A DNA stretch of 38,866 nucleotides from Prevotella sp. CAG:732. GTDB lineage: Bacteria; Bacteroidota; Bacteroidia; Bacteroidales; Bacteroidaceae. A program made the position numbers and the translations under genes. Position 1 is the stretch's first letter; each line of letters starts with the position of its first letter. This document shows positions 15,360-23,407 of this stretch, piece by piece. The stretch spans positions 1 to 38,866 of the forward strand of contig FR893248.1 in NCBI GenBank assembly GCA_000436035.1. The letters are read 5' to 3'. The notes below the pieces were generated by a model. The model saw nothing but the letters and a program-made list of their open reading frames with translations, had not been told where the DNA came from and ran no database searches.

Positions 15360-17606
15360 ATGAGAACAGAATGGAGAGGTTTCAAAGGAAACAAGTGGCA
15401 ATCTGAGGTCAATCTTCGTGACTTCATTCAGAACAACTACACCAGCTATGACGGCGACGAGTCGTTCTTGGCAGAACCTACCCAAGCTACAGATACCCTT
15501 TGGGGTATGCTCAAGGAACTCCAGAAGCAGGAGCGTGCCAAGGGTGGCGTGCTTGACATGGAGACTGAGGTGGTTTCAGGATTGACAGCATACGGTGCTG
15601 CCTATATCGGCGAAGGCACCAAGGACTTGGAGAAGGTAGTGGGTCTTCAGACAGACAAGCCATTGAAGCGTGCCTTTATGCCATACGGTGGTATCAAGAT
15701 GGCTGAGCAGGCTTGCACTACATACGGCTATGAGCCATCTGCCAAGCTCCACGAGATCTTCCACAATTATTGCAAGACGCACAATGATGGTGTCTTCGAT
15801 GCTTACACCCCAGAGATGAAGCACGTGCGCCACAACCATATCTTGACAGGTCTTCCTGATACATACGGTCGTGGTCGTATCGTAGGTGACTATCGTCGTG
15901 TGGCTCTCTATGGTATCGACTTCTTGATTGCCGAGAAGCAGAAGGACTTGGCTGAGATGGGCGACCGTGAGATGATTGACGAGGTAATCCGTCTTCGTGA
16001 GGAGGTAGCTATGCAGATCAAGGCTCTCAAGGGCTTGAAGGAGATGGCTGCTAGCTATGGTTTCGATATTTCACAGCCAGCTCAGAATGCACGTGAGGCT
16101 GTTCAGTGGGTGTACTTCGGTTACCTCGGTGCTGTGAAGACCCAGAATGGTGCTGCTATGTCAGTAGGTCGTATCTCAACCTTCCTCGACATCTACTTTG
16201 AGCGTGACTTCAAGGAGGGTACCTTGACAGAGGCTGACGCACAGGAGCTCATCGACCACTTGGTAATGAAGTTCCGTATGGTGAAGTTCGCCCGCATCCC
16301 TTCATACAACCAACTCTTCTCTGGCGACCCAGTATGGGCAACTCTTGAGGTAGGTGGTATGGGTCAGGATGGCCGTTCTATGGTGACCAAGAATGACTTC
16401 CGTTTCCTTCACACCTTGGAGAACATGGGACCTTCACCAGAGCCAAACTTGACCGTGCTCTATAGCTCTCGCTTGCCAAAGACCTTCAAGCACTATGCTG
16501 CGATGATCTCTGTGAAGACAAGTTCTATCCAGTATGAGAATGACGACGTGATGCGTCCTGTATGGGGCGATGATTATAGCATCTGCTGCTGTGTATCAGC
16601 TACACAGACAGGTAAGGAGATGCAGTTCTTCGGTGCTCGTGCCAACTTGGCTAAGTGCTTGACCTACGCTATCTCTGGTGGTGTCGATTCCAAGACTCGT
16701 GAGCAGTGCGGTCCTAAGTATCGTGCCATCGAGGGTGATGTTGTGACATACGAGGAGTTCATGCCACGTTTTATGGATATGATGGATTGGCTCGCAAGTG
16801 TCTATGTGAAGACCTTGAACCTCATCCACTACATGCACGACAAGTACTTCTATGAGGCAGAGGAGATGGCGCTCATCGATACAGATGTACGTCGTACCTT
16901 CGCAACAGGTATCGCAGGTTTCAGCCACGTGGTTGACTCTATCTCTGCCATCAAGTATGCCAAGGTGAACATCATCCGCGACGAGACTGGTTTCCCATTG
17001 AGTTTCCAGACTGAGGGTGACTTCCCACGTTATGGTAATGATGACGAGCGTGCAGACGAGATCGCTGTATGGTTGTTGAAGACCTTCATGTCACTCATCA
17101 AGAAGTATCATACTTATCGTGACTCTGAGCCTACTACCTCTATCTTGACCATCACTTCCAATGTGGTCTATGGTAAATATACAAGCAATATGCCTGATGG
17201 TCGTCCTGCTGGTGCTCCTTTGGCTCCAGGTGCCAACCCATCATACGGTGCTGAGAAGAACGGCTTGTTGGCTTCCTTGAATTCTGTGGCTAAGTTGCCT
17301 TACGAGTATGCGTTGGATGGTATCTCTAATACCCAGACCATCAGTCCAGGTGCTCTTGGACACGATGACGAGGAGCGTGCCAATACTTTGGTAGGTGTGA
17401 TGGATGGTTATTTCAACCAGGGCGCTCATCACTTGAACGTGAATGTATTCGGTGTAGAGAAGTTGAAGGATGCGATGGAGCACCCAGAGAAGGAAGAGTA
17501 CCAGAACTTCACCATCCGTGTGAGTGGCTATGCCGTGAAGTTCATCGACTTGACCCGTGAGCAGCAGTTGGATGTGATCGCTCGTCAGGCTCATGAAAAG
17601 CTCTAA
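15360..17606 (+). CDS. pflB: Formate C-acetyltransferase (pyruvate formate-lyase)
   Basis: A 748-residue glycyl-radical enzyme that converts pyruvate and CoA to acetyl-CoA and formate in anaerobic fermentation. Start ATG 15360 is chosen because AAGGA lies at 15347-15351 and the protein then opens MRTEWRGFKGNKW; a TTG two codons earlier is not needed. Active-site cysteines are in SICCCVSA (409-411). The glycyl radical site is Gly723 in RVSGYAVKF near the C terminus. Length and motifs are normal. The activating enzyme gene pflA follows about 260 bp downstream, with a hairpin and a microprotein gene between. The enzyme is cytoplasmic and oxygen-sensitive. Confidence 0.97.
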   Translation: MRTEWRGFKGNKWQSEVNLRDFIQNNYTSYDGDESFLAEPTQATDTLWGMLKELQKQERAKGGVLDMETEVVSGLTAYGAAYIGEGTKDLEKVVGLQTDKPLKRAFMPYGGIKMAEQACTTYGYEPSAKLHEIFHNYCKTHNDGVFDAYTPEMKHVRHNHILTGLPDTYGRGRIVGDYRRVALYGIDFLIAEKQKDLAEMGDREMIDEVIRLREEVAMQIKALKGLKEMAASYGFDISQPAQNAREAVQWVYFGYLGAVKTQNGAAMSVGRISTFLDIYFERDFKEGTLTEADAQELIDHLVMKFRMVKFARIPSYNQLFSGDPVWATLEVGGMGQDGRSMVTKNDFRFLHTLENMGPSPEPNLTVLYSSRLPKTFKHYAAMISVKTSSIQYENDDVMRPVWGDDYSICCCVSATQTGKEMQFFGARANLAKCLTYAISGGVDSKTREQCGPKYRAIEGDVVTYEEFMPRFMDMMDWLASVYVKTLNLIHYMHDKYFYEAEEMALIDTDVRRTFATGIAGFSHVVDSISAIKYAKVNIIRDETGFPLSFQTEGDFPRYGNDDERADEIAVWLLKTFMSLIKKYHTYRDSEPTTSILTITSNVVYGKYTSNMPDGRPAGAPLAPGANPSYGAEKNGLLASLNSVAKLPYEYALDGISNTQTISPGALGHDDEERANTLVGVMDGYFNQGAHHLNVNVFGVEKLKDAMEHPEKEEYQNFTIRVSGYAVKFIDLTREQQLDVIARQAHEKL

Positions 17607-17654
17607 ATGATAGGTAAGGAGTAAGTAGCTCCTTTTCAAATCATGATATTTGAG

Positions 17655-17696
17655 TGCCCACAAATTGATCTGTAAAAGAGAAGTTTGTGGGCATTT
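17655..17696 (+). terminator. Hairpin between pflB and pflA
   Basis: TGCCCACAAA (17655-17664) pairs perfectly with TTTGTGGGCA (17684-17693), followed by TTTAT. The short T-run suggests partial termination, or transcript processing between pflB and pflA. Confidence 0.6.
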
Positions 17697-17777
17697 ATAC
17701 ATTAGGAGTCTTGATGGTTCTTTTCTTCACATTGATTGGTTTTGTGTTTTTATTAATATCCAAAAAGATAAAGTGAT

Positions 17778-17864
17778 ATGGGAATTTTTATATTTTTAGG
17801 TGTAATTGCGTTATTTATGGGTTCTTTTGCCTTGTGGGGTGTCTATAATCTTCATAAACAATAA
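17778..17864 (+). CDS. 28-residue membrane microprotein upstream of pflA
   Basis: ATG 17778 opens a 28-codon frame, MGIFIFLGVIALFMGSFALW then GVYNLHKQ and TAA (17862-17864), ending 3 bp before the pflA ATG. It is a single hydrophobic segment with a short basic tail. The tight spacing suggests translational coupling to pflA. Weak spacing of an A-rich stretch (AAAAAGATAAAG) stands in for a ribosome site, as usual in this phylum. I know no family for it. It could be a real small membrane protein or a leader that sets pflA translation. Confidence 0.5.
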   Translation: MGIFIFLGVIALFMGSFALWGVYNLHKQ

Positions 17865-17867
17865 CAG

Positions 17868-18605
17868 ATGCAAAGAGGATTCATTCATAGTATAGAAAGC
17901 TTCGGCTCTGTGGATGGGCCGGGCATTCGGTTCTTGATTTTCCTGCAGGGATGTCCGATGCGCTGCCAGTTCTGTCACAATCCGGATTCTTGGAAGACAG
18001 GAGTGGGAGAGGAGTGGTATGCTGACGACTTGTTGGACAAGGCAGAGCGTTTCCGCAGCTATTGGGGGGATAAAGGCGGCATCACGGTGAGCGGTGGTGA
18101 GGCTCTTCTGCAAATCGACTTCCTCTTGGAACTTTTCGAGAAGGCACACCAAAGAGGAATCAATACTTGTCTCGACACTTCTGCACAACTCTTTACTCAG
18201 AAGGGTGCGTTCTTCGAGAAGTTTGAGCGACTGATGCAAGTCACGGATACGATCTTGCTCGACATCAAGCATATTGATGATGAGGAGCATCGCAAGTTGA
18301 CTCGCCATTCCAACCAAAATATCCTCGATTGCGCCCGTTATCTGAGTGACATCAAGAAACCCGTATGGATTCGCCATGTGCTGATTCCTGGTATCACAGA
18401 CAAGGATGAGTATCTGGTGCAGTTGAGGGATTTTCTGAAGACGCTCGACAATATCCAGCGTATCGATGTGTTGCCTTATCATACGATGGGCATCTACAAA
18501 TATGAGAAGTTGGGTATCGACTATCCTTTGAAAGAGGTTAATCCGCCATCTGCAGATAGGGTGGAGAACGCCAAGAGAATCCTTGGCGAGGCTTTGAAGG
18601 CGTAA
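17868..18605 (+). CDS. pflA: Pyruvate formate-lyase activating enzyme
   Basis: A 245-residue radical-SAM protein. The 4Fe-4S cysteines are Cys29, Cys33 and Cys36 in GCPMRCQFCHNPD; GGITVSGGEALLQ is the SAM-contact GGE motif, and LDIKHID and RHVLIPGITD are typical family segments. It generates the glycyl radical on PflB by reductive cleavage of S-adenosylmethionine. It lies downstream of pflB and directly after the 28-residue microprotein. The length is normal. It ends before a 13-bp-stem hairpin at 18645. Confidence 0.96.
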   Translation: MQRGFIHSIESFGSVDGPGIRFLIFLQGCPMRCQFCHNPDSWKTGVGEEWYADDLLDKAERFRSYWGDKGGITVSGGEALLQIDFLLELFEKAHQRGINTCLDTSAQLFTQKGAFFEKFERLMQVTDTILLDIKHIDDEEHRKLTRHSNQNILDCARYLSDIKKPVWIRHVLIPGITDKDEYLVQLRDFLKTLDNIQRIDVLPYHTMGIYKYEKLGIDYPLKEVNPPSADRVENAKRILGEALKA

Positions 18606-18644
18606 GGAATGGAAAAAATCATCATTTTTATGAAAAAATAATGT

Positions 18645-18674
18645 AGAGGGGTGCAACTTTTGTTGTGCCCCTCT
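18645..18674 (+). terminator. Strong hairpin after pflA
   Basis: AGAGGGGTGCAAC and GTTGTGCCCCTCT form a 13-bp stem (two G-U pairs) around a TTTT loop. No T-run follows on the plus strand, so it may be a transcript 3' end stabiliser more than a classical terminator. Confidence 0.55.
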
Positions 18675-18747
18675 CGTCTAAAAGGGTAAAATAAAGCACG
18701 TAAGACGTGTCTTTGTTGATCATGTCAAACTATAAAAGAAGAATATA

Positions 18748-19569
18748 ATGGATAGATTGGAATTTCTCAAAAAAATGAAGACTGCAGTTTTGGCTGCTGG
18801 CTTGTTGATGATGTCAACATCTTGTGCTTTCAGTGGCAATAGTGGTAATACAGTTCTCAATGGTGACTTGAAATTTACTCAAGCAGACTTGAGTGTGAAG
18901 CCATTTATGGAAATTGAGATTGAGACTGTGGCAGATGTCTATTATACGCAGACCAATGGTGACCAACAGGATGTTCGCTTGGACTTTTCAAAAATCAGCG
19001 ATCCAAAATTCAAGAAGCAACTCATGGAAAATGTAAAGGTAGTCTATCGTGAAAACAAGATGATTATCGGACTTGCTTCTAGGGTCAAGGGAATTAGTAA
19101 GTTGAAGAACAATGAGCGCTTGCGCGTGTATGTAACATCGCCAGACTTGGTGAAGGTGAGTCTGGAAGGCGTAGGAAGCTTCAATGCCAACGCCATCAAT
19201 TCCGATGTGTTTGAGATAGACAATGAAGGGGTTGGAAACGTAAATGTCAAGAACTTGCTTGCCAACAAGATAGAGATTACCAATGAAGGTGTTGGTAATG
19301 TTCGCATAGACAATATGCAGTCTGATCATGTCGATATTGATAATGAAGGTGTAGGCAATGTGCAAATCGCTCTCTTCAAGGGTGGTCATCTGGAAATAGA
19401 CAACGAGGGCGTGGGAAAGGTAGATGCTCATGTGGATTGCCAGTCGGTAAAGGCTACTCTTGAAGGTGTTGGCAACATCAAGTTGTCTGGCGTTACTCGT
19501 CAGTTGATCAAAGAAAAAGATGGAGTAGGTTCTTTCAAGACAGGCGACTTGAAAGTGCTGAGACCATAA
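18748..19569 (+). CDS. GIN-domain (DUF2807) lipoprotein
   Basis: A 273-residue protein with a lipoprotein signal ending in the lipobox MSTSC; ATG 18775 (MKTAVLAAG) is an alternative start giving a shorter signal. The body fits the Bacteroidota head-GIN/DUF2807 family: an N-terminal strand pair (FMEIEIETVADVYYTQ), then a solenoid of about six 20-residue turns each bearing NEGVGNV or LEGVGN (about 133-250). It is expected to sit in the periplasm or outer membrane as a right-handed beta-helix. Members are annotated as possible adhesins, but function is not established. No partner gene is obvious. It converges on the DUF5020 gene with a shared terminator. Confidence 0.85.
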   Translation: MDRLEFLKKMKTAVLAAGLLMMSTSCAFSGNSGNTVLNGDLKFTQADLSVKPFMEIEIETVADVYYTQTNGDQQDVRLDFSKISDPKFKKQLMENVKVVYRENKMIIGLASRVKGISKLKNNERLRVYVTSPDLVKVSLEGVGSFNANAINSDVFEIDNEGVGNVNVKNLLANKIEITNEGVGNVRIDNMQSDHVDIDNEGVGNVQIALFKGGHLEIDNEGVGKVDAHVDCQSVKATLEGVGNIKLSGVTRQLIKEKDGVGSFKTGDLKVLRP

Positions 19570-19611
19570 GATAATCTCTCTTCCCTATTATAGGGATTCC
19601 TAATTATGTGA

Positions 19612-19643
19612 AAAGCCTGTCAGAAGGGATTCTGGCAGGCTTT
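19612..19643. terminator. Bidirectional terminator
   Basis: AAAGCCTGTCAGAA (19612-19625) and TTCTGGCAGGCTTT (19630-19643) form a 14-bp stem (one mismatch or wobble) with a 4-nt loop between convergent genes. It can serve the GIN-domain gene and the DUF5020 gene. Confidence 0.75.
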
Positions 19644-19686
19644 GTCGTTTATTGGTATCAAGTATATGCTCGAAAAGTATGGGATG

Positions 19687-20457
19687 TTAGAAGTCCCATT
19701 TCACACCCAAGCAAGGGCGAACCATCCATCCGGCATTGCTGCCAAAATTGTGGCTGATCTCAACCTCGCCACCCACGCTGAGATTCTCGCATCCGAAGTG
19801 CTGACCTACATTGTACCAAAGCTGTGGCTCTGTGGTGAATACGGTGTGCTCATTCTTGTAGATGACTTCGCCAGTCTCGTCAACCTTTGCGTCTCCGTGC
19901 TTGTCGAGCATACTGGTATGGTTCTCCCACCAGAAATCTGCGAAACCGCTAAAGTTCAATCCCTTTAATCCAAAGATGTCTTTGCTTCCCCAAACAGCAG
20001 TCAACTGCATTGGCACATTCTGATCGGTCTTGCGGATAGTCTTGTAGAGTGCTTGGAGTGTCAAGGTGTTCTTGAAACTCTTGTCGTGCATGAAATACTC
20101 CACACCGAAGAGCCATGCGTTGTTGATAGGATAGTTCTTGGTGATACCACCATTATATTCCATGTGCAAGCTCCAGTTCTTCATCTTGGAGTTTTGCCAG
20201 AAGTTGAGTGCACGAGAAATCTCGGTGTAGGTTCCACCTTGTGAGATATTCTTACTTCCTACTACCATTTTGTCGTAGTTGAAGTCATGGTCAACGAAGA
20301 AGTAGGTGCTTCCCCATTTGTCAGCCTTGAACATTTCGAGAGTAAGGGTTACATACTTACGGTCAGAACCGAAATCATACAGGATTTGTGCATTGGTTTG
20401 AGCTTTGGCAAATGTACCAACCATCAATGCGGCGAAAACTAATAATGACTTTTTCAT
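19687..20457 (-). CDS. DUF5020 outer-membrane beta-barrel protein
   Basis: A 256-residue protein with signal peptide MKKSLLVFAALMVGTFAKA. The mature part alternates polar and aromatic residues in beta-strands (VTLTLEMFKADKWGSTYFFVDHDF, then WSLHMEYNGG, LNFSGFADFWWEN) and ends with Phe (LGVKWDF), as outer-membrane barrels do. It fits DUF5020, a family I relate to the Tsx-like nucleoside-channel fold. It could be a small-solute porin; substrate is unknown. A textbook promoter lies upstream, back to back with that of the TPR gene. Confidence 0.85.
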   Translation of the reverse strand: MKKSLLVFAALMVGTFAKAQTNAQILYDFGSDRKYVTLTLEMFKADKWGSTYFFVDHDFNYDKMVVGSKNISQGGTYTEISRALNFWQNSKMKNWSLHMEYNGGITKNYPINNAWLFGVEYFMHDKSFKNTLTLQALYKTIRKTDQNVPMQLTAVWGSKDIFGLKGLNFSGFADFWWENHTSMLDKHGDAKVDETGEVIYKNEHTVFTTEPQLWYNVGQHFGCENLSVGGEVEISHNFGSNAGWMVRPCLGVKWDF

Positions 20458-20547
20458 GTCGTTGGTTTATTACAGTTTTGATTAATAAATGATTGAAAGG
20501 GACAACTTTCCCCCACGAAAGAGGTTGTCTGTGACTCTTTTCGGCTG

Positions 20548-20578
20548 CAAAGGTATGAATATTATTTAAAACTACAAA
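20548..20578 (-). promoter_or_regulatory. Promoter of the DUF5020 gene
   Basis: On the minus strand TTTG (complement of 20575-20578), 19 bp, TACCTTTG (complement of 20548-20555) fit the Bacteroidota consensus exactly. Expected start near 20541, giving a leader of about 85 nt. Confidence 0.85.
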
Positions 20579-20593
20579 GTAATGGCTCGGAAA

Positions 20594-20625
20594 TTTGGCA
20601 GTTTCGATGAAAAACAGTACTTTTG
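20594..20625 (+). promoter_or_regulatory. Promoter of the TPR gene
   Basis: TTTG at 20594-20597, 20 bp, TACTTTTG at 20618-20625. Transcription starts near 20632, which excludes the upstream in-frame start codons and fixes ATG 20658. Its -33 box is only 15 bp from that of the divergent DUF5020 promoter. Confidence 0.85.
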
Positions 20626-20657
20626 TATATATTATTAAATGTATAAATAAGATAAAT

Positions 20658-20942
20658 ATGATAGATATTCATCAAGATGTGAAAGTGGAGGCATTCAAAT
20701 TGTTGGGAAGAGAAGCCTTTTCTGAGAAAAAGTATGACGATGCCATTCGTTATTATAATTCTGCATTAGAACTCAATCCTCACGCGGCAGAAATCTACCG
20801 TGAAAGAGGTGGGGTGTATTATGCCATGGGTGATAAACATCATGCTGAAGAAGACATGCAGGCATATTTCCGTGAAAATCCTGAAGCGGTAGAAGAACTT
20901 TCTGGTGCGTTTCAGGCAGAGGGAAGAGAGCATTGTCATTAA
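20658..20942 (+). CDS. Small TPR-repeat protein
   Basis: A 94-residue cytoplasmic protein with about two tetratricopeptide repeats: AFKLLGREAFSEKKYDDAIR then YYNSALELNPHAAEIYRERG, and VYYAMGDKHHAEEDMQAYF, with the usual Gly/Ala/Tyr and NP positions. ATG 20658 is chosen because the promoter start site lies after the earlier in-frame codons. TPR proteins mediate protein contacts; the partner is unknown. It is monocistronic, upstream of the aromatic operon but separated from it by that operon's own promoter. Confidence 0.82.
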   Translation: MIDIHQDVKVEAFKLLGREAFSEKKYDDAIRYYNSALELNPHAAEIYRERGGVYYAMGDKHHAEEDMQAYFRENPEAVEELSGAFQAEGREHCH

Positions 20943-21063
20943 CTCGCATCCGCTTTCTTGAAAGGAAAATCGCAGAAAAATGCGTTTTTTATGATAAAAA
21001 TCGGTTGAAAAGCCTGCTTTTTCGGAAAAATATAAGTAAAATTACGAAAAAACTAACAAATTG

Positions 21064-21095
21064 TTTGGTGGTGTCGGAAAAAAACACTACTTTTG
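21064..21095 (+). promoter_or_regulatory. Promoter of the Phe/Tyr operon
   Basis: TTTG at 21064-21067, 20 bp, TACTTTTG at 21088-21095. The transcript should begin near 21101, about 30 nt before the leader peptide ATG. The interval 20943-21063 holds no other feature I can support. Confidence 0.85.
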
Positions 21096-21131
21096 CAAGC
21101 GTATAAATCATTAACTAAAAAGAAATAGAAT

Positions 21132-21206
21132 ATGAAGTTTAATGCGTACTACTTTAGCTTTTACTTTTACTTTGCAAGCGATTGTAAAGCGGGAAGTTGC
21201 GTGTAA
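21132..21206 (+). CDS. Phe/Tyr-rich attenuator leader peptide
   Basis: A 24-codon frame encodes MKFNAYYFSFYFYFASDC then KAGSCV and TAA. Nine of 24 residues are Phe (5) or Tyr (4), eight of them within codons 6-14, directly upstream of the operon that makes Phe and Tyr. Codons 19-21 (AAA GCG GGA) contain the antiterminator strand AGCGGGA. When Phe-tRNA or Tyr-tRNA is scarce the ribosome should stall in the run and leave this strand free; otherwise it reaches the stop and covers it. The peptide itself is not expected to have a function. Confidence 0.88.
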   Translation: MKFNAYYFSFYFYFASDCKAGSCV

Positions 21207-21278
21207 ATTTCAACTTAGGATATAAGATTAAGAAATCTATCGAAACGGTCCCGCTCTATAAAGAGTAGGACCGTTTTT
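21188..21278 (+). promoter_or_regulatory. Transcription attenuator: antiterminator and intrinsic terminator
   Basis: Terminator: AAACGGTCC (21243-21251) pairs with GGACCGTTT (21268-21276), with an inner CTCT/AGAG helix and a T-run 21274-21278. Antiterminator: AGCGGGA (21188-21194, in the last codons of the leader peptide) is complementary to TCCCGCT (21249-21255), which includes three bases (TCC, 21249-21251) of the terminator's left arm. The two helices exclude each other. A small hairpin, AGATT-AAGA-AATCT (21225-21238), lies between and could be a pause or spacer element. Confidence 0.85.
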
Positions 21279-21332
21279 CGTAAGACACCTCTTGATTATG
21301 TGTCCTTTGAGATAAAGATAAACCAAAAGGCA

Positions 21333-22166
21333 ATGAAAAGAATAGCTATACAAGGTGAGTTGGGGTCATTCCATGACATTACTGCGCATGAATACTTCGA
21401 GGGTGAGCAGATAGAGTTGATTTGCTGTGCAACCTTTGAGGAAGTGTTTGAGAATATCAAGCGTGACCCTACTGTCATCGGAATCACTGCCATCGAGAAT
21501 ACCATTGCTGGTAGCTTGCTCCACAATTACGAATTGCTTCGTCAGAGTGGCACTACCGTAGTGGGAGAGCATAAACTCCATATCGAGCACAGTATCTGTT
21601 GTTTGCCGGAGGATGATTGGAGTACGCTCCAAGAGGTTCATTCCCATCCTGTGGCTCTGATGCAGTGTGGAAAGTTCTTGGCAAATCATCCGGACCTTAA
21701 GGCTGTGGAAGCTGAGGATACTGCCGGATCTGCTGCTTACATCGCGCAACATCAGGTGAGAGGATGGGCTGCCATCTGTTCTAGTTATGCAGCTAAAATG
21801 TATGGCATGAAGGTGCTGCAAGAGGGAATACACGACAATCCACACAACTATACGAGATTTCTTGTGGTTTGCAATCCCCAGAAAGCGGCATTGCTCCGTC
21901 CGATAGAGAAAGCCAACAAGGCGAGCATCGTCTTCAGTCTTTCGCACGACAAGGGATCGCTCTCGAAGGTGCTCACTATCTTGAGTTTCTATGACATCAA
22001 CCTGACGAAGATCCAGTCGTTGCCTAACATCGGGCACGAGTGGGAATATCTCTTCTATGTGGATTTGACGTTCGACAATTTGACACGCTATCGTCAGAGC
22101 ATTGATGCTATCACGCCTCTCGTCAGGAAAATCAAGGTCTTAGGCGAATATGAGGAGAAATTATAA
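21333..22166 (+). CDS. pheA: Prephenate dehydratase
   Basis: A 277-residue enzyme that converts prephenate to phenylpyruvate in Phe synthesis. Start ATG 21333 follows AAAAGGC; a GTG at 21300 would add 11 unlikely residues. Catalytic domain at 1-185: KRIAIQGELGSFHD, GITAIENTIAGSLLHNYELL and the NYTRFLVV motif (172-179). A C-terminal ACT domain (197-277; ASIVFSLSHDKGSLSKVLTI, then KIQSLP) is the usual site of Phe feedback binding. There is no fused chorismate mutase; that activity is in the third gene of the operon. First gene after the attenuator. Confidence 0.95.
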   Translation: MKRIAIQGELGSFHDITAHEYFEGEQIELICCATFEEVFENIKRDPTVIGITAIENTIAGSLLHNYELLRQSGTTVVGEHKLHIEHSICCLPEDDWSTLQEVHSHPVALMQCGKFLANHPDLKAVEAEDTAGSAAYIAQHQVRGWAAICSSYAAKMYGMKVLQEGIHDNPHNYTRFLVVCNPQKAALLRPIEKANKASIVFSLSHDKGSLSKVLTILSFYDINLTKIQSLPNIGHEWEYLFYVDLTFDNLTRYRQSIDAITPLVRKIKVLGEYEEKL

Positions 22167-22194
22167 ATTGTAAATCATAAATTATCGATTGAAA

Positions 22195-23364
22195 ATGATA
22201 CAGCCAGCTAATAGAGTAACGGAAATACAAGAGTACTACTTCAGCCGCAAGTTGAAGGAAGTTGCCAAGTTGAATGCCGAGGGCATGGACATCATCAGCC
22301 TAGCCATCGGAAGTCCAGATATGCCACCTTCTCAGCAGACCATCGATAAACTCTGCGAGGTAGCTAATGAACCTGGTGCACATGGGTATCAACCTACGGT
22401 GGGTATCCCAGAGTTGCGCAAGGCTATGGCTGGCTTTTATAAGCGTTGGTATGATGTTGACCTAGACTGGGCTACAGAGATACAACCTCTCATCGGTAGC
22501 AAGGAAGGTATTCTACACGTCACCTTGGCTTTCTGCAATCCTGGTGACGAGGTACTCATACCAAATCCGGGCTATCCTACCTATACTGCCATCAACAAGA
22601 TATTGGGTACTAAGATTACCTATTATGACTTGCGTGAGGATAATGATTGGCAACCAGACTTTGAGGCCTTGGAGAAAATGGACCTCAGTCATGTGAAACT
22701 GATGTGGACCAACTATCCTAACATGCCGACTGGTGGAAATGCACGTATGGAAACCTACGAGCGACTGGTGAAGTTTGCCAAAGACCATAACATTGTAGTG
22801 GTGAATGACAATCCTTATTCGCTTATCCTCAACAAGCATCCGATGAGTATCATGCAAGTGCCAGGTGCTAAGGATTGTTGCATTGAGTTCAACTCTCTGA
22901 GCAAGAGTCATAATATGCCAGGTTGGCGTGTGGCTATGATTTCAAGCAATAAGACTTTCATCTCTTGGATTCTTAAGGTGAAGAGCAATATAGATAATGG
23001 TTGTTTCCGTGGTATCCAGTTGGCTGCGGCAGAGGCAATGCTCAACAATACCGATGAGTGGCATGAGGAGAACAACATCACCAATTATCGCCGCCGCCGT
23101 GACATTGCAGAGGAAATCATGCGAGTGCTTGATTGCAAGTTTGATCCTAACCAAGTGGGTATGTTCCTTTGGGGCAAGATACCAGAGAAATATGCCGATG
23201 TAGAAGACTTGACCGAGAAGGTACTGCATGAAGCAAGAGTCTTTATCACGCCAGGTTTCATCTTTGGCAGTAATGGTAAGCGATACATCCGTATCAGTCT
23301 TTGTGCCAAGGACGAAAAGATGAAGGAGGCACTCGAAAGAATCAAGAAGGTCTTTCAAAAGTAA
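22195..23364 (+). CDS. Class I/II PLP aminotransferase (aromatic pathway)
   Basis: A 389-residue fold-type I aminotransferase. ATG 22195 (MIQPANRVTEIQEYYF) is chosen over a TTG two codons earlier. Visible are SLAIGSPDMPP, GYQPTVGIPELRKAM, VNDNPYSL (PLP-ring Asp205 region) and the PLP Lys237 in EFNSLSKSHNMPGWR. Among relatives it resembles the LL-diaminopimelate aminotransferase-like group, but its place between pheA and the DAHP synthase gene, 28 bp after pheA, points to transamination of phenylpyruvate and hydroxyphenylpyruvate. That assignment is inference. Confidence 0.88.
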   Translation: MIQPANRVTEIQEYYFSRKLKEVAKLNAEGMDIISLAIGSPDMPPSQQTIDKLCEVANEPGAHGYQPTVGIPELRKAMAGFYKRWYDVDLDWATEIQPLIGSKEGILHVTLAFCNPGDEVLIPNPGYPTYTAINKILGTKITYYDLREDNDWQPDFEALEKMDLSHVKLMWTNYPNMPTGGNARMETYERLVKFAKDHNIVVVNDNPYSLILNKHPMSIMQVPGAKDCCIEFNSLSKSHNMPGWRVAMISSNKTFISWILKVKSNIDNGCFRGIQLAAAEAMLNNTDEWHEENNITNYRRRRDIAEEIMRVLDCKFDPNQVGMFLWGKIPEKYADVEDLTEKVLHEARVFITPGFIFGSNGKRYIRISLCAKDEKMKEALERIKKVFQK

Positions 23365-23407
23365 AAAAATAAAAGGGTAAAAAAGTAAAAACAAAAAATA
23401 TACGACT

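Noticed and set aside
18697..18709. CACGT-AAG-ACGTG inverted repeat before the GIN-domain gene
   Set aside because: Short and without other promoter context; not distinguishable from chance.
20595..20657. Upstream extension of the TPR gene
   Set aside because: The consensus promoter overlaps this stretch, so it cannot be translated from that transcript.
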